Assembly (NCBI GenBank): GCA_963513935.1
Contig: OY740768.1
Coordinates: forward strand, 67,320,231-67,384,230
Length of the DNA stretch: 64,000 nucleotides
Direction of reading: 5' to 3'
Source: Aphrophora alni
Taxonomy: Eukaryota > Arthropoda > Insecta > Hemiptera > Aphrophoridae
Below are positions 20,946 through 33,800 of the stretch, in pieces (the stretch's first letter is position 1; each line of letters opens with the position of its first letter). The position numbers were made by a program, and so were the translations under genes. Under the pieces are notes generated by a model, which saw only the letters and a program-made list of their open reading frames with translations, had not been told where the DNA came from and made no database searches.

Positions 20946-22800
20946 AAGAAAACACTGCATTGCTTTTTATATTTTTTATTTAAGAAATTAAATAATCAAT
21001 AGACGTAATATGATTACAAAAATAATAAAAGTACATTCTGTTAGTTTTATTTGAGGATTGTAATAATTTAGACAATAAACAAAATTCATAAAATATCATA
21101 CATTATAAAAGAATACTAGTACACTAAATCTATACTTACTTATTATATAATTCTGCTGTCATGAGAAATAAACCTTAACAATGTTTTAAGGTTTTTGCTG
21201 GTTTACCTTATTCTTTAAAAACCTAACCATTATACTTTCACTTGCATTTAAAGTCATGTTTTGCCTTTGCAATCAATGCATAAGGGTTATAATAATTAAT
21301 ACATCAGTAGACCCTACTACGTTAAAACTATATTAACATTATTTAAGATTATAAGTTTACTATTGTTGAAAACCTACTAAGATAATTTTAATATTATAAC
21401 AAAGAAAGCGTGCGTGCGTGTATTTAATTAAATACATATTTTAAATTTGATAGTGTGAATGAACCTTTTGAAATTAACCTAAAAAATGTAGGCCTATATA
21501 TAGATATAGTTGAGGTAGAACCCATTTTTGAAGCCTGAGTCTTAAATATTGAAAATTTTTAATTAGTTTATATGTCGTGTGTTGGTAGGGTACTATAATA
21601 TTGTTCTAGTTAAAAACATGTTGAACATTATAAACACTGGATATTTAGCTAACATTGATAACTACGTTTATGATAATAGATTAAACAAATTTTAGATATT
21701 TAAATTTATTTATAATTTTAGACCTACAGTATTAGGGGAGGGGGGGATAAAAGCAAATCCTTTTTAAATTATTTATTAAAAGAGTTTGTACAAGTTTTTA
21801 TAATTACAGATGTACGGGAATACTAATTTTCCACATTAGTCTAACACTGTTAACGCTAAATTCCTACACTTTTTCACCTTGCCACTTCCAATGAATTTAT
21901 TGGCTGAAAAACCATCAGCGTACATTAAAATTTTAATTAATTATAATTAGTTAGAGTCGCTTAGTTTACATTTAAGTAATTATAAGCTTTAAACAAATGA
22001 ATGTCATTAAGTATGAGGGGTTTACTGTCAGAATGATATACACTTTGCTGCTTTACGTAAACACAAATTTAACTGTTTAATTTTTTAAATTGTTATAATA
22101 TAGAGTGTGATAAATGGTAATACGGTAAGAAAGGTGGCAACTTATGTATTTAACCTAAATTGTATGAATGAAATGAATGAGTAGCTGTTTTATCGCGGCA
22201 CTTGCAACCAGCGTGACACACCACTTTTATGTAAACAACGATAAAGACTTCCCCAAGGTCCCTTCTTCTTCTACAAAGGAAACTGTTTTGTTCTGCGATG
22301 TTCCCTGCTGGAAGAGACATCGTTTGGGAGGAGGGGAAGAGGGCACGAAAAAGTCTTTAATATTCTTTTGTTGCCCAATCTTTCCTCTCTGTTGGTTATT
22401 TTCTTATGGTAATTTTTTATAAAAAGCCGACAGTCGGAGACAAATGAGGTTATGATTTATAGCGTAAAATGCCCGACGTTGTAGTTTCCTGGATCCGCAA
22501 CTCTTGATTTATATCCTGTAAACTGAGCACAGCTGTAGGATAAGTTGTGAAAATCAATAAGACAATATATCTTGGTAAGACTTCTCAAGTTATTTAGAGT
22601 GTGGTGTGTAAAAGTAGTAAATATTCATAAACAATAATGTTATATTAATTTATTGATTTTAACGTTTATACATTATTTTACCAAGCTAGTATTATTAATA
22701 ATTAAATACATACGTAACGGCTACAAGCCGAGTATACAGATTACAGTAGTTTCAATGTCGTTTGTAACGAGGTAATTTATCTGTCAACTCAAAAATTTCA
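20946..22800. other. AT-rich sequence
   Basis: An 81-codon plus-strand frame (22177-22422) covers a less AT-rich stretch but has no recognisable motif or splice context. Nothing else is seen. Confidence 0.5.
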
Positions 22801-22848
22801 GCAAAAACAAATTCAAGTGAGAAGTCTACGTTCTATGCTGGGAAGCGA

Positions 22849-22920
22849 TCAAGGATAGCTCAGATGGTAGTGTTAGCGCGTAACGCCAAAGGTCCTGGGT
22901 TCGATTCCCGGTCTAGGTCG
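22849..22920 (+). tRNA. tRNA-like sequence (tRNA pseudogene or tRNA-derived SINE)
   Basis: The A box TAGCTCAGATGG (22856-22867) matches consensus at all but one position. The B box GGTTCGATTCC (22898-22908) is a perfect match and is flanked by a CTGGG/CCCGG T stem. The D stem is weak and the acceptor ends pair at only about 4 of 7 positions. The anticodon loop lacks the invariant T33, and the surrounding TTAG..CGTAA..AAAGGTCC wording is reminiscent of a threonine-type tRNA. So the internal promoter is intact but the tRNA fold is damaged. Inverted TTCAAGTGA/TCACTTGAA words flank it (22811-22819 and 22930-22938). Confidence 0.6.
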
Positions 22921-22939
22921 TATATATTTCACTTGAAAT

Positions 22940-24240
22940 AATTATTTAATATTGTTGTGTCCCCTTATTTATGTTTTGAAATTTACCAGTTTAAAAAATT
23001 ATAATTTTATGATTTATGAAATATGTTTGGACTGGTTCTCTGGTTTACTTTTTATTTTAAAAAAAAGTAAGTAACGGCTTTTAAATATTTAAGTGTATAT
23101 GCAGCACATATTGCTCCACTTAGGTAAATCCATCAAAACGTTAGACACATTATTAATTAATAGAAATGAAACACTCCGATCTAAACAACCAGCAATACAC
23201 CAACTTGTGCACTAGTATTGTGCGAGGATGTTGACTATATGTCTTTGAAATGTCATCTTGTTGGTGTCTGCTGGTTGTGAAAATTGGAATGTTATTTATA
23301 TTGATCACATTGTAAGCAATATTTCTAAAACTTAATTAGTAAACAATTTTTACCTCTCTAGAATATGAAGTAGTATTCCTAAATAAGACAGGAGTTTTAT
23401 TTAGAGTTACTCAGGAATATACTGTTAAGAATGTATTTTCTAATAGAAATTATGAAAATCGAGAAAGTTAGTATTAAATATTTTCTCAAGGATGGCATTA
23501 TCCATGGAAAAACCACTTTTTATAAATGTAAAAAAACATGTCCTTTAAAAAAAATAAAAAATTTCCCATGTATTTAATTAATTTACTGGAGAAAAGTAGG
23601 TATGAAAGTGTATTCCTTTATCAACTTTTTGATATTATTGTTTAAGCTTTTTTCTTTTTTGTACATGACTAGAGCAATGAAAGATGGGTACAAACGGAAA
23701 AAAAATTTGTTTGAGTTTTAATAACTATACGTCTTGAAAACCTGCAAATTTTTATAGATTTTTGTTTCGTTCTTTCGTCATTTTTTATCTTTGAAATGTC
23801 GTCTACACATTTTGAAAAACTGCAAGATAATATGCTAGCAGTATGCTTTGCAAATGTCGCATCTAAATAAGAAATTGAAATAAAATAATTTTGCAATAGT
23901 TTTGAATCACTATTATGAGTTACAGATTTTTGTATACATCGAAGTTATATTTTTAACATATTTCTATTTCCGTAACAAATTAAATTTATTTCGTTCCTAA
24001 ATTTTCTAACTAATTACTTAACTTGTATTTAAATCTGTTAAAACATTTAAGGTAATTAATGTTACCTAAGTATGGTTGTCTGTGTATGAATTTACGTATT
24101 TATTCTACTTGTATTATATATTTGTATATTCATATAGCGCGTTGCCCACTGACAACGAAACATGCGAAGTAAGTTTTTTCATATTAACACTTATTACACT
24201 TAAATTTCATTTTCAAATGTAGACATCTTCATTTCTTACT
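22940..24240. other. AT-rich sequence
   Basis: Apart from the small foldback at 23185-23278 nothing is recognised. A 75-codon minus-strand frame (23669-23896) has no motif. Confidence 0.5.
23185..23278. repeat. Small foldback repeat
   Basis: ACAACCAGCAATACACCAAC (23185-23204) pairs with 23260-23278 with one mismatch and one indel. The loop is about 55 nt. No coding and no known family. Confidence 0.7.
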
Positions 24241-24284
24241 TTGAACACCACCAATTCAATCTTGATCGACCCATAAAATTTTAA

Positions 24285-24345
24285 TTTGAAGGGGGTCGAG
24301 CAGAACGTCTTTCTTAAGTCGGGCTTTCGCCCATCTTCAGGTCAC
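24285..24345 (-). repeat. Hairpin-bearing repeat fragment
   Basis: On the minus strand CCTGAAGATGGGCGAAAGCC begins a perfect GGGC-GAAA-GCCC hairpin (24321-24332). CTGAAGATGG is the same word found in the elements at 6960-7000 and 19545-19803, although here no GAAACG follows the stem. It probably belongs to an interspersed element whose ends I cannot define. Confidence 0.4.
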
Positions 24346-24554
24346 AATACAAATCACAAAAAATCTTTAACATAAATCAATTTCTCCATATGAAGGTCGT
24401 TAAAAGAGTTCAAACACCTAATACTCATTTATATATCGAATAATGTGCACGTCTGACCGGCTAAGGGACAATACAAGTATCCTTGTCGTCATCTTGGTTA
24501 GGGTATGGACTTTGTTCCTTTCTTTGTTTCTTGTTAAAATCTCTTTTCAACGGT

Positions 24555-24990
24555 GTTTCAAGTTTTAGAGAAATTAAGTTTTATAGTTAATAGAAAGCTA
24601 TTTTCCTAAGAACGTGTTTAGAGTTTAACGATAATTCTTCAATAATGATTGTTGCATTAAAATTGTCACCGGTTAAAAGATGTATTATCTCTAGAAGTTA
24701 ACGATAAGGTAATTTCACTTCCTTTTCTCGCCGGCCAACTTATCCGTATTTAACTTTAGCGAGAAGTAACATGCGTATTCAAAGTATTTTATGATTTTGC
24801 AATTTTTCAAAATTATAATTCACTCTATTGAAGAGATTGTTGGAATAATTTGAATTTTTTATAGAAACAATCAAAGTGGTACTAGAACCGCTCAGCTATT
24901 TTAACCATAATGGCCCGTTAATCTAAAGTATGTTTTATTGGGGTTAATGGTAAAGTTTTAGGATACCGCCTATGTAGCTAAAAGAAGTGA
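24555..24990 (+). repeat. Dispersed repeat family B, copy 2
   Basis: It aligns in order with 14925-15140, with about 200 bp of extra sequence in the middle. The copies share TTTTAGAGAAATTA near the start and AAAGTATGTTTT...GGTAAAGTTT near the end. No coding potential is visible. Confidence 0.6.
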
Positions 24991-25009
24991 AACTCTGTAA
25001 ACCTAATAA

Positions 25010-26720
25010 TAAATGAGGCTTTACTGTAATATTCTAGACTACATGTTGTGTACGAAACAACTGTATAAACGTAACTAGTTTTCAAAGAATTTTGAAACGT
25101 CACAAATTAAATTGAATGTGCGCAAAATCCGTCTAATAGAAGAACTAAATGAAGACGACCTGACCACCTTTAAATTTTAGAAGTTATATTTTATTGGTTG
25201 AAGTGGGGGTATAAAAGTAAGAAATAAAATTATCGTCTTGAAAACCAAATTTACGAGTGTGAGTGTGGGTGTGTTCGCGCGCGCGCTCGTGTGTGTTATA
25301 TGAAGTTTAATAAGAGAAATTATGAATGTTTTGTTGTCGATGGGCAATTCAGTGTATTATCATATAATTATCAAATACATTCTTACGACTCAAAGCGTAC
25401 TAAGATTGATTTGACGGAATATCATCCATTAAGTTTGTGCACTTGCAAAGTGAATTAGTGTCAAATTTAAGCTCAAGTAAGAATCTAATTTATAAAATAA
25501 CCCAAAGTAAAGCTTACACTCTAGGCAAGATTAGATTGGTTGGCGTAATTCGAACTGAGTGGTGTCTGTATTGATCGGCATTGTAATCCACCTGGTAAGT
25601 GTTGGAAATCATTAATCATTACGTCTTTAAGGGGAGGGTGGCCTACTTCCATCGGCAAGAATAATCGCTTGAAAACTTTGACACTGAAAATGTAAATATT
25701 TCAGACTTTGTATTGCAACTTTGGTTTTCATTAACATAACTTTAAACTTGCGTTGTTCTTTGGAGTGATTAATTGTGAACTTTTGAATTTTATTTCTCCG
25801 CTTTCTTTAGTATAAAGTAAATTTAAGTAATTGGTTAAAATTTTGACCGATTTTCATATTTCGTGGTTTAAGAAATTCGTAAAAGTATTTTTAGACAGAT
25901 CCGTCAACCTTCGTTGTCTTCCGTTTGTAAGCGACAACAAAAATTAAGATGACAATGACCATTTATTAAGAGAACATTCTTTATATCGTGTTGAAGTCTA
26001 TTGATACTTATAAAAAATATAATATATTATTAATTTCCTGCTTTTTTTATACTTTTTATCCCGTACTTCTTAAATACTTCCATTTTAGTTCTTTATGTAA
26101 TGACATCAACCACAGACATATGAGAAATAACGATATTATTTAAAAATTGTAAATTCTAATTATTTTCTTCCAAGAAATTTTTTTAGAGTCGAACAATTAA
26201 ACATAGATTAGAGAACTGTTCATACAAATAAATCTCATACAAATTTTTTAATTGTCACTTGAGTCCAAAAATGTGGTTTCTTATACAATGTCTGTCTGTA
26301 GACATGTGGGCCTCTGCAGTGCCACCCAGTTCAAATATAAAGGGCTATTTTGATTAAATTTTATACGTGAGCGTGACATATTGTTTAGTTTTTGTTTGAT
26401 AACATAATATTTTAATGTAAATACAAAAAGGTATTCGAAAATAAAGGATTTAGATTTTCTCAAAATCATCTCTTATATGATAAAATGTTGCTTAAACGGT
26501 CTCTAATGGTCCAAATAAAACTTATTGATTGCTGTTACTCTAAAAATGTCGATTTGGGTGTTGTTCGTTAAAAAGAGAAATGTTAAAAAATTGGCTCAAG
26601 CGACAGTTATCAATTCTTTTCCAGATATTTGAATCCAAATCAATATCCTAGATCTTAAGTAAAAGAATATAACAGTTCGTTTGTACGTTGGATAAATGGA
26701 AGAAAAAAAAGAAACAGTTT
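25010..26720. other. AT-rich sequence with a TG/CG microsatellite
   Basis: GTGTG(GT)n with an internal (CG)n run lies at 25256-25298. No gene is recognised. A stretch near 26255-26275 (CACTTGAGTCCAAAAATG) resembles the end of the 134-bp repeat unit described next and may be an older copy. Confidence 0.5.
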
Positions 26721-26729
26721 CACATATAT

Positions 26730-26991
26730 AAATAATAAACATTACAATTTTATTTTCTCAAATACGTAGTATAGAAGAGATTGTTATTTGAAGAGTAAGC
26801 TATCGATGGTGGGTTTTTCGTGGACATGTCCATTTTTAAGTCACCTGAATCCAAAAAATTAGCAAATAATAAACATAACAATTTTATATTCTCAAATACG
26901 TAGCATAGGAGAGATTGTTATTTGAAGAGTAAGCCATCGATGTTGGGTTTTTCGTGAACATAACCATTTTGAAGTCTCTTGAAACCAAAAA
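26730..26991 (+). repeat. 134-bp direct tandem duplication
   Basis: Copy 1 (26730-26863) and copy 2 (26864-26991) both begin AAATAATAAACAT and share AAATACGTAG, GAGATTGTTATTTGAAGAG and GGGTTTTTCGTG. Identity is close to 90% by eye. No coding frame is preserved across the units, so this is probably a local duplication within an interspersed element. Confidence 0.9.
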
Positions 26992-26999
26992 TGCGATTT

Positions 27000-29900
27000 T
27001 TGTTATTATCTGGCCTGTTTATTGTCTGCCATTTGTGCAGTGTTCTTTTTTTTATGAAATGTTTTATGAAATTGTTTACGTGGGTACGTTTTTAAAATAA
27101 TTTTAATAACTTCAAACTTGGAGGTAGCTGCTAAGATTAATTCAACATTACGAATTTCTCAAAATATACTTTCCAATTTCTATCAAATTTGGCTAAAATT
27201 GTAAAATATATGGATCCAAGCATAACCGTAATGGTCACCAAAATTTCAACGAATTCAGTGCTAAGGATGATGTTCTGGATTTTTAACGATAACATCCGAA
27301 CCGGAATTGGTTTTGTGGATGGGTGTTTGAGAAAGTTATTGCAATGTTTTAGAACCGTTGATTTATTACCAATTGCGTGCTCTTTTATACGGCAAATAAC
27401 CCTAAAACGTAATTTCCAATTAAATCAATTGATGGAAACTTTTATAAAAAATGACTCTGTCACGTTAGTACTATTATGTTAAACCTGCTTTGAATGATTC
27501 CGAATAATAGAGTGAAGTAAACTATAATTCAAATTGTTTTGTGTTCATGCATTAAAAGTTAATGAGCATTCATTGTTTTCTAGAACATGCAGATTCGGAA
27601 TTCACAGCTCCGCTATCAACGATTCAAGTGGCTTTTGTTCGAATAATTCGGTAAAACCAAAACAAAAACAAAACAAAAAAGTGCAAAAACAACCTCATTC
27701 TTTTTTTAGATGCGTCAGGGCCAATTGTAAAGCTAAAACAAAGCGCTCTGCAATGTGACACGCAAATTATTTCTTCCTGTCAACTGGACAATTGTATGCG
27801 GATGAATAATTTTGGTACGGCGGTCGCAAGTAGCCTTCTTTTGTTGGCAACCCAATAATAATGAATAATGGGTGTAGACAGCCTAAATCTAAACATCAAT
27901 CACAGCGTTGCAACAAAGCAGATAGAGCGTTCATACCTTAATACAACACAACTAAAGTATGTTATTATCTACCATTCAATATCTTCCGAGTAACTGAAAC
28001 CTTTCTTTTATTTAAAACAATCTTCTTCAAATAATAATTCATATCTTTTTATTTTTTAAATTATATTTTTTCATTATTATTGTTATTTTTGTTGGTTAAA
28101 GGGGAAAAACCATTACAGTAATTTTTTTTTTAACAAAACATAAGGCATAACATGTTTTGTCTCTAACCCTCGAATATCGTCAGGGTCAGAAGAGAGTCAA
28201 GTTGGTCAAGAGACGCTTGATAGAAATGGTAAAAAAGGAGATCTAACCCATGACTAGTTTAACTCGGTGTTGAAAGTTGTCTTAGTCTTAAATTTTATTT
28301 TGTATCAATATTGCGATATTGACAAGATTAATATGTTGTATCTCTGAACTTTCTATTAATTTTCAACAAATTAATAAAACTAGCTCATACCGAATATACA
28401 TTTAGATGACCCGTTTTACGGTAAGTACATAACCTCAAAGTTAAAATAATATTAATTGAAACCAGATTTAGTTATAATAGTACAGTGAAATAAGACGAAA
28501 ATGGTGGTGAAAAGTGCTGTATCAATTAAGTGCATTTTTTTCCGATTTTATGCATAAAGATGAGACAGTAACTAATTTTGTGAGTTTTTTGTGCATGGTT
28601 TCGCGAGAAAAGTGGCAAAAAACGCATTGTTGACGTTTTTCGAGTGCATCGCTTCACTATTTATTTAATATCTCCGGCACCAGGGGTCGTGGAAAAATAT
28701 ACGGAGTTTAATTAGTTTATTTTTGGAAACGTAGTTTTGAATTTTTCAATATATCTATTTTCAGATCAGGATAAACAAAAGAGTCATTCGAAAACATTAT
28801 TTTGTTAACAGTGACCGTTTATACTGTTAAGAATAATAAATGAATCTCCTTTTGGAACTTTAAAAAGACTGATGACACTTTTATCTAGTTAATCAAACGG
28901 AATAGAGTGGGCTTTTTAAATAAACGAACAAAAAATATAAACAGTAAAACGTGAAGTTAAGTGTCCTTATGGACTAAGGTATTGGGAATAAGGGTGATGG
29001 TATTTCCTCGCGAACGACTAAGAAGACTAGGAGTGAAACTTGTTTTTGCAGATGGTTGATGCGACTTCTAATATTTTCTTATGTAAAAGAAGAAATGTTG
29101 GTTGTTTCTGTGTTTTACTAAATTATCTTCCGACTGAACTCCACGTCCGTTATTTACTCAAAGCTTTACACAACGTCTTTGCTTATTAACAGATAAAAGG
29201 GTAAACCACATAGATAATCTCAGTGTACTGTAAAAACGTTTTCTTAGCAGAATTTCTGCTTGAAATATTCACTAACCAAATTATTTCAGAAAAGGAAATT
29301 TCAAAGGATAATGTTATACGAAAAGTTTAATATAACAGCCCACGGTTAGAATTTTATTCTGATTTGTTCTTGTTTCTTCTACCGTTTGTCCTTTCTCATC
29401 TAAAAACTTTTTTTTCCCTTAATTTAAAAGCCATTTTTAATATCGAATCTGTATATTTTATAATTGCATACATGATTTTAATGAGTGTGAATGATATGAA
29501 ACCTATTTCTCTTTCATACTTGTGTTCAACATTCACAACATTTTTGTTCGTGTTGAAATAATCCGAAATTTTAGTTACAAAATCGGTTTAAGATATATGC
29601 TACTATCGTAATACCTTCAATTGTTAATACGTAATTGAAAGTACGTACAAAAACAATTCACAATATTGTCTATATTAAATTAATTTTCTAAAACACAATT
29701 AATTGTAGGTTTATCCAGTCATTCTGCGACGATACATTTATCTATCGTCATCTTTTGAAATGTATCTTTATAAAAACCTTCTAAATTTCGAAGGCCACTT
29801 TTCTTTTGTTACAATCAAAGCGTTTCCTTCCTTATTGCTTTCCCCTTCTTACACACTGCATTATTCATTTTATCCATTCATCACATTCATGCCACTGCTC

Positions 29901-30755
29901 TGCCCAGAGCGATATCTGTTGTGATGTTTATGAAAGGTCTACAGTTCAGCTACTTCTTGTTGCGTACGCTTAATTATTTTCAATTTTTAGCATTATCTTG
30001 AAACGAAATTTTAACATTATGTTAACTAGAATCCCTCCATTTAGAATAAATAGAATCCTTGTATTTAGGTTCTGATTAATTTCTTTTCTTTAGACTATAT
30101 TTATTACTACATATGATTTTTTTTTCTGAAAAACTGATTCGTAACCTTGTTTGAAATTTACCAACCAGCGGTTCTTTTTCGATGGTGTCGTAGTCAATTT
30201 GTGGAAGTAGCTTAGGTTCCTTTTTCTAATTATATAGTAGGAGTAATTTAACTGAATATCTGTGTTCACACACGTGGATATTTGTATTTATATTGTGCTT
30301 TATAAATGAAAAAATAATGGTCGACAGAAATCAAGTTATTCTTTACCTCTGAAACTCTAATTATTAAATGTTTACTTCGGATTCTTCTGATAGTACATAA
30401 ATATTTTAAATTTTAATTTACATAATATTTTTATATATTCTGTGCTCCATTATTTTTTTAATGAATTGTCAACTTTTTCTTGTGTAGTTATCGTATATAC
30501 ATCTTACTTTTCCTCTGTATATATTTTTATAAATAAAATTTTGAAATCCAATTAATTTTTTATCTTTTAATATTATTAACATTGAAAACATTGTGTTTGA
30601 ATTACGAGTATATGAAACGGGTTCCATTAAGTTGACAAAAGTTCAAATCTGATTTTCTGTCACCTTAATTTCTTAACGCATTAAACAATACTTTTACAAA
30701 AGAAAAAAAGGTTTTCTATGCTTAGCGAAATAATAACAGCATTGCAATCTCAAAA
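27000..30755. other. AT-rich sequence; possible old repeats, no recognised gene
   Basis: A 97-codon plus-strand frame (27189-27482) starts within TCAAATTTGGCTAAAATTG, a phrase typical of interspersed repeats, and has no domain. A locally GC-richer segment near 28570-28740 (TATCTCCGGCACCAGGGGTCG) also reads like an old repeat. Other frames (27534-27758, 29364-29561) look like chance. Confidence 0.45.
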
Positions 30756-30800
30756 CACACACACACACACGCGCTTGCGCGCACTGATGCGCGCACTCGT
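30756..30800. repeat. CA/CG microsatellite
   Basis: (CA)n followed by CGCGCTTGCGCGCACTGATG-type alternating purine-pyrimidine sequence, with two GCGC-rich blocks. No gene adjoins it. Confidence 0.85.
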
Positions 30801-33800
30801 GCAAAGATAAAAGTAACGTCTATGCATCCTACTCGAAATAACATCCAGATTTAATTCAATTCTAAACGTGTTTGTAGTTAATTTAAATTAAAACCACCCT
30901 CAGCCCGCCATTAGAAAGTTTTGTAAGCTTACGCTGTGTAAACCATTTCCAATTTAACCTCGAATATAAAGTCCAATATGTGATATAATTACAATTGCAT
31001 GTAACAAGAAGAACAATTGTATTAGATTTATATGGAAAACTCTATACATTGAACAAATATACGATTGTACGTTAGGTGTTTAATTATATTATCGTCGAAT
31101 TGGAAAGTATAATAGGTGCGAAAACGTTCTTTATATATGTAAAATTAAATGTATATATATTCATTCTGTTTAATGAATCTACAATACATTTTTTAAAACT
31201 TTTATTGTTAAAAAACGAAATTATGAGAAACTATAATATAAATGTCAAAGACAATAAAATTTACGCTATGCACAAGGAAAATGCTAATACAATACAAGAA
31301 AAGTTGACAAAGATAGTTTAACTACTTTCAATATAAAATACATAGTGTTTCAGAAGCCAGTTTAAATCTGCTTAGTGTCTGAACGGTTTAAAACTAAACC
31401 TGGAGTAGACATTCAATTTGAAAACTGAAAAAAAAGCTTTCAAGTAATACACAAAAATCCGTTTAACATAATGATTGTCATGATTAAAACTTTCTACTCA
31501 GTTTTGAACGGTTAAAAAAATGTCTACTAAATGAAAACTTTAGCAAAGGACCTCTACGTCTCCCCAAGGGGAGGGGACTAAATGTTAAACTGAAAGAAGG
31601 GTCGTGTAATATATAGTTTTAAGATATTTGAAATAAAAAGGTGGAATCAAATTTGATAATTACTCCAATCCAAAATTTCGCTTAGTCAAAACTAAAAGTG
31701 GTACTTATTTTTTACTTAGATTACAAATTATGTGGTACCCTTTATAAGGAGTCCAATTGTGTTTCTTATTTACTAGTAATTGTTAATAAGAATTATAATG
31801 ATTACGATTATTTCAAAATCACTCCTGCGATTTTTTTTTCTAGATGAGCATGTTTCTTGCAGACATTTTTTATCTGATTTCAAACTCGCATTTGTGCTCG
31901 AATAATGTTATCCTTGTATATTTCGCTAATGTTCTTTAAACAACATATCAAAACCTTCACTTAGGTTTATTTTCGTGAACACGTTTGTGTAACGTCCTTT
32001 AAATGTACCTCACAAAACATTATCAACACACAAATTTGTTTGAACAAATAAATAAAACTGTTTAAATTTGATTGACATCAAAATATGAGTAAAGCGATTA
32101 CATGTTTTCTTTAATCTACAAGCATGGGGGGGGAGACATGAGATAATTTTTATTATTACAACGTTAAATTTTAAACACATAGTTTTACTAAATATCCGTT
32201 ATAACTAAAAAATATTCACGAAAAAAATAAAATAATGTACATTTAATACTAATAAAGACAACTTGAATATAAATCTTCTTACCAGTTTGTTGTCTTTACT
32301 GGCGTGTGAATTTTTCTGATCGAACAATCTTTCGACCATTATGCACAACATTTTTAAAAAAATACAATAATAAAACAAATTCTTATCTATGAATTATTCT
32401 AGTTTTTCAATGACATCGGCCATGATTTAATTGCCTTTTTTTACTCCGAAAATATTTTTCTTTATCTGGTTTGTGTAATTTAAAATCTGCATAGTTCAAT
32501 GGCGATTACGATCGGTTTTTTATCAACTCTAAATGTTTGTAGAAATCTATTCCAGCTTTTTGGTTACCAAATTCTTTTATAGACGGCGTCCAACCTTATT
32601 TTTCTTGTCCTACTCGTATTTTAAAGATATTATTAAATTAAGTTTGATCGGGTTTAGGAGCTCTATTTGAGCCAATTTTAGGTAAACTGATTTTGAAGAA
32701 ATCTGTATTTTTAGTTGTTTTTTTCTTCTTAATGTAGCCATCAATATTTTGAACCATTGTTATCACATATCAGTGGTAGGGCCTCAATAACTCCTCAATT
32801 TTACTTCTGGGTATTGAACTTTAGCAAAATTGGGACCTGCCTAAATATATATTCTTCAACGGCATCAATGACATTTTCTTCTGAATTTAAGAGACCAATA
32901 CATTTGTGAACAATACGATTTGTTTGGAGACTGTGTTCAACTGAATTTAACCAAATTATTATAGCTTATTTTGAACAAATCTTTTGTTTGCATTTATTGT
33001 CCTACAACAGCTAACCCAAAATTTTGGCGTTGTGCTCCATATTTCATTATATCACATTTGGAGGCATACTCCTAAGCCTAAAAACCTTTAGATACCAAAT
33101 TCGAACAAGAGTCATTGACTGGGGTTTAGGTTCCAATAATGATTACGAATAAACATTAAAGACATTTTGGATAATAATTTTTCAAGTCCCTGGGATTTCA
33201 GTTTTATTCCTTGCATGTTTGTGTATTATTATGTAAACCTTGGCATTTGTAAAAATTAAACACTACCGATATTTTCATTATTGAAAACATGAAAAAAAAG
33301 ACCAAGACGAAAACCATAATTCTTTTATGAGATACCGTAGACCTAATTTTACTTGGATATATATTTTCACCATTTTTTATTGTAAATTTATTCCAAAGTT
33401 ACATTTTTTAAATGTTATATAATTTTTTAACGGGAATTTTTAAGAGTGGGTATTCTTGTGTGAGACACTCTATACTTCTATGTAAAATTTATAAACTGTT
33501 TATCATAACGTTGTCTTAAAGGCTGTAATAAGCTTAGACATTGAGAGGTAAGGTGCGGGGGTTAGGATGAGGTGATTACTGTGGTTGATATTTGAGGTAG
33601 TTCCTTAATGCCCGACAGCTGTTTGTTCTTCCTTGATGGAAGCCCTTCCACTCACCCCTTACCCAATTCATCTCCTGCAATGTCCGTTATTTATGGAATG
33701 GCCAACCTAGGTAGACAAAGCAAAGCTCAATATAACTCCAAGAAAAATTGACTTGGCCAAACGATAAAATGGAGAGTTCTTAAGGTATCCTTCAAGATTG

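Noticed and set aside
27189..27482. 97-codon plus-strand frame
   Set aside because: It starts in interspersed-repeat wording and shows no domain, splice or promoter context. It reads as chance or old repeat.
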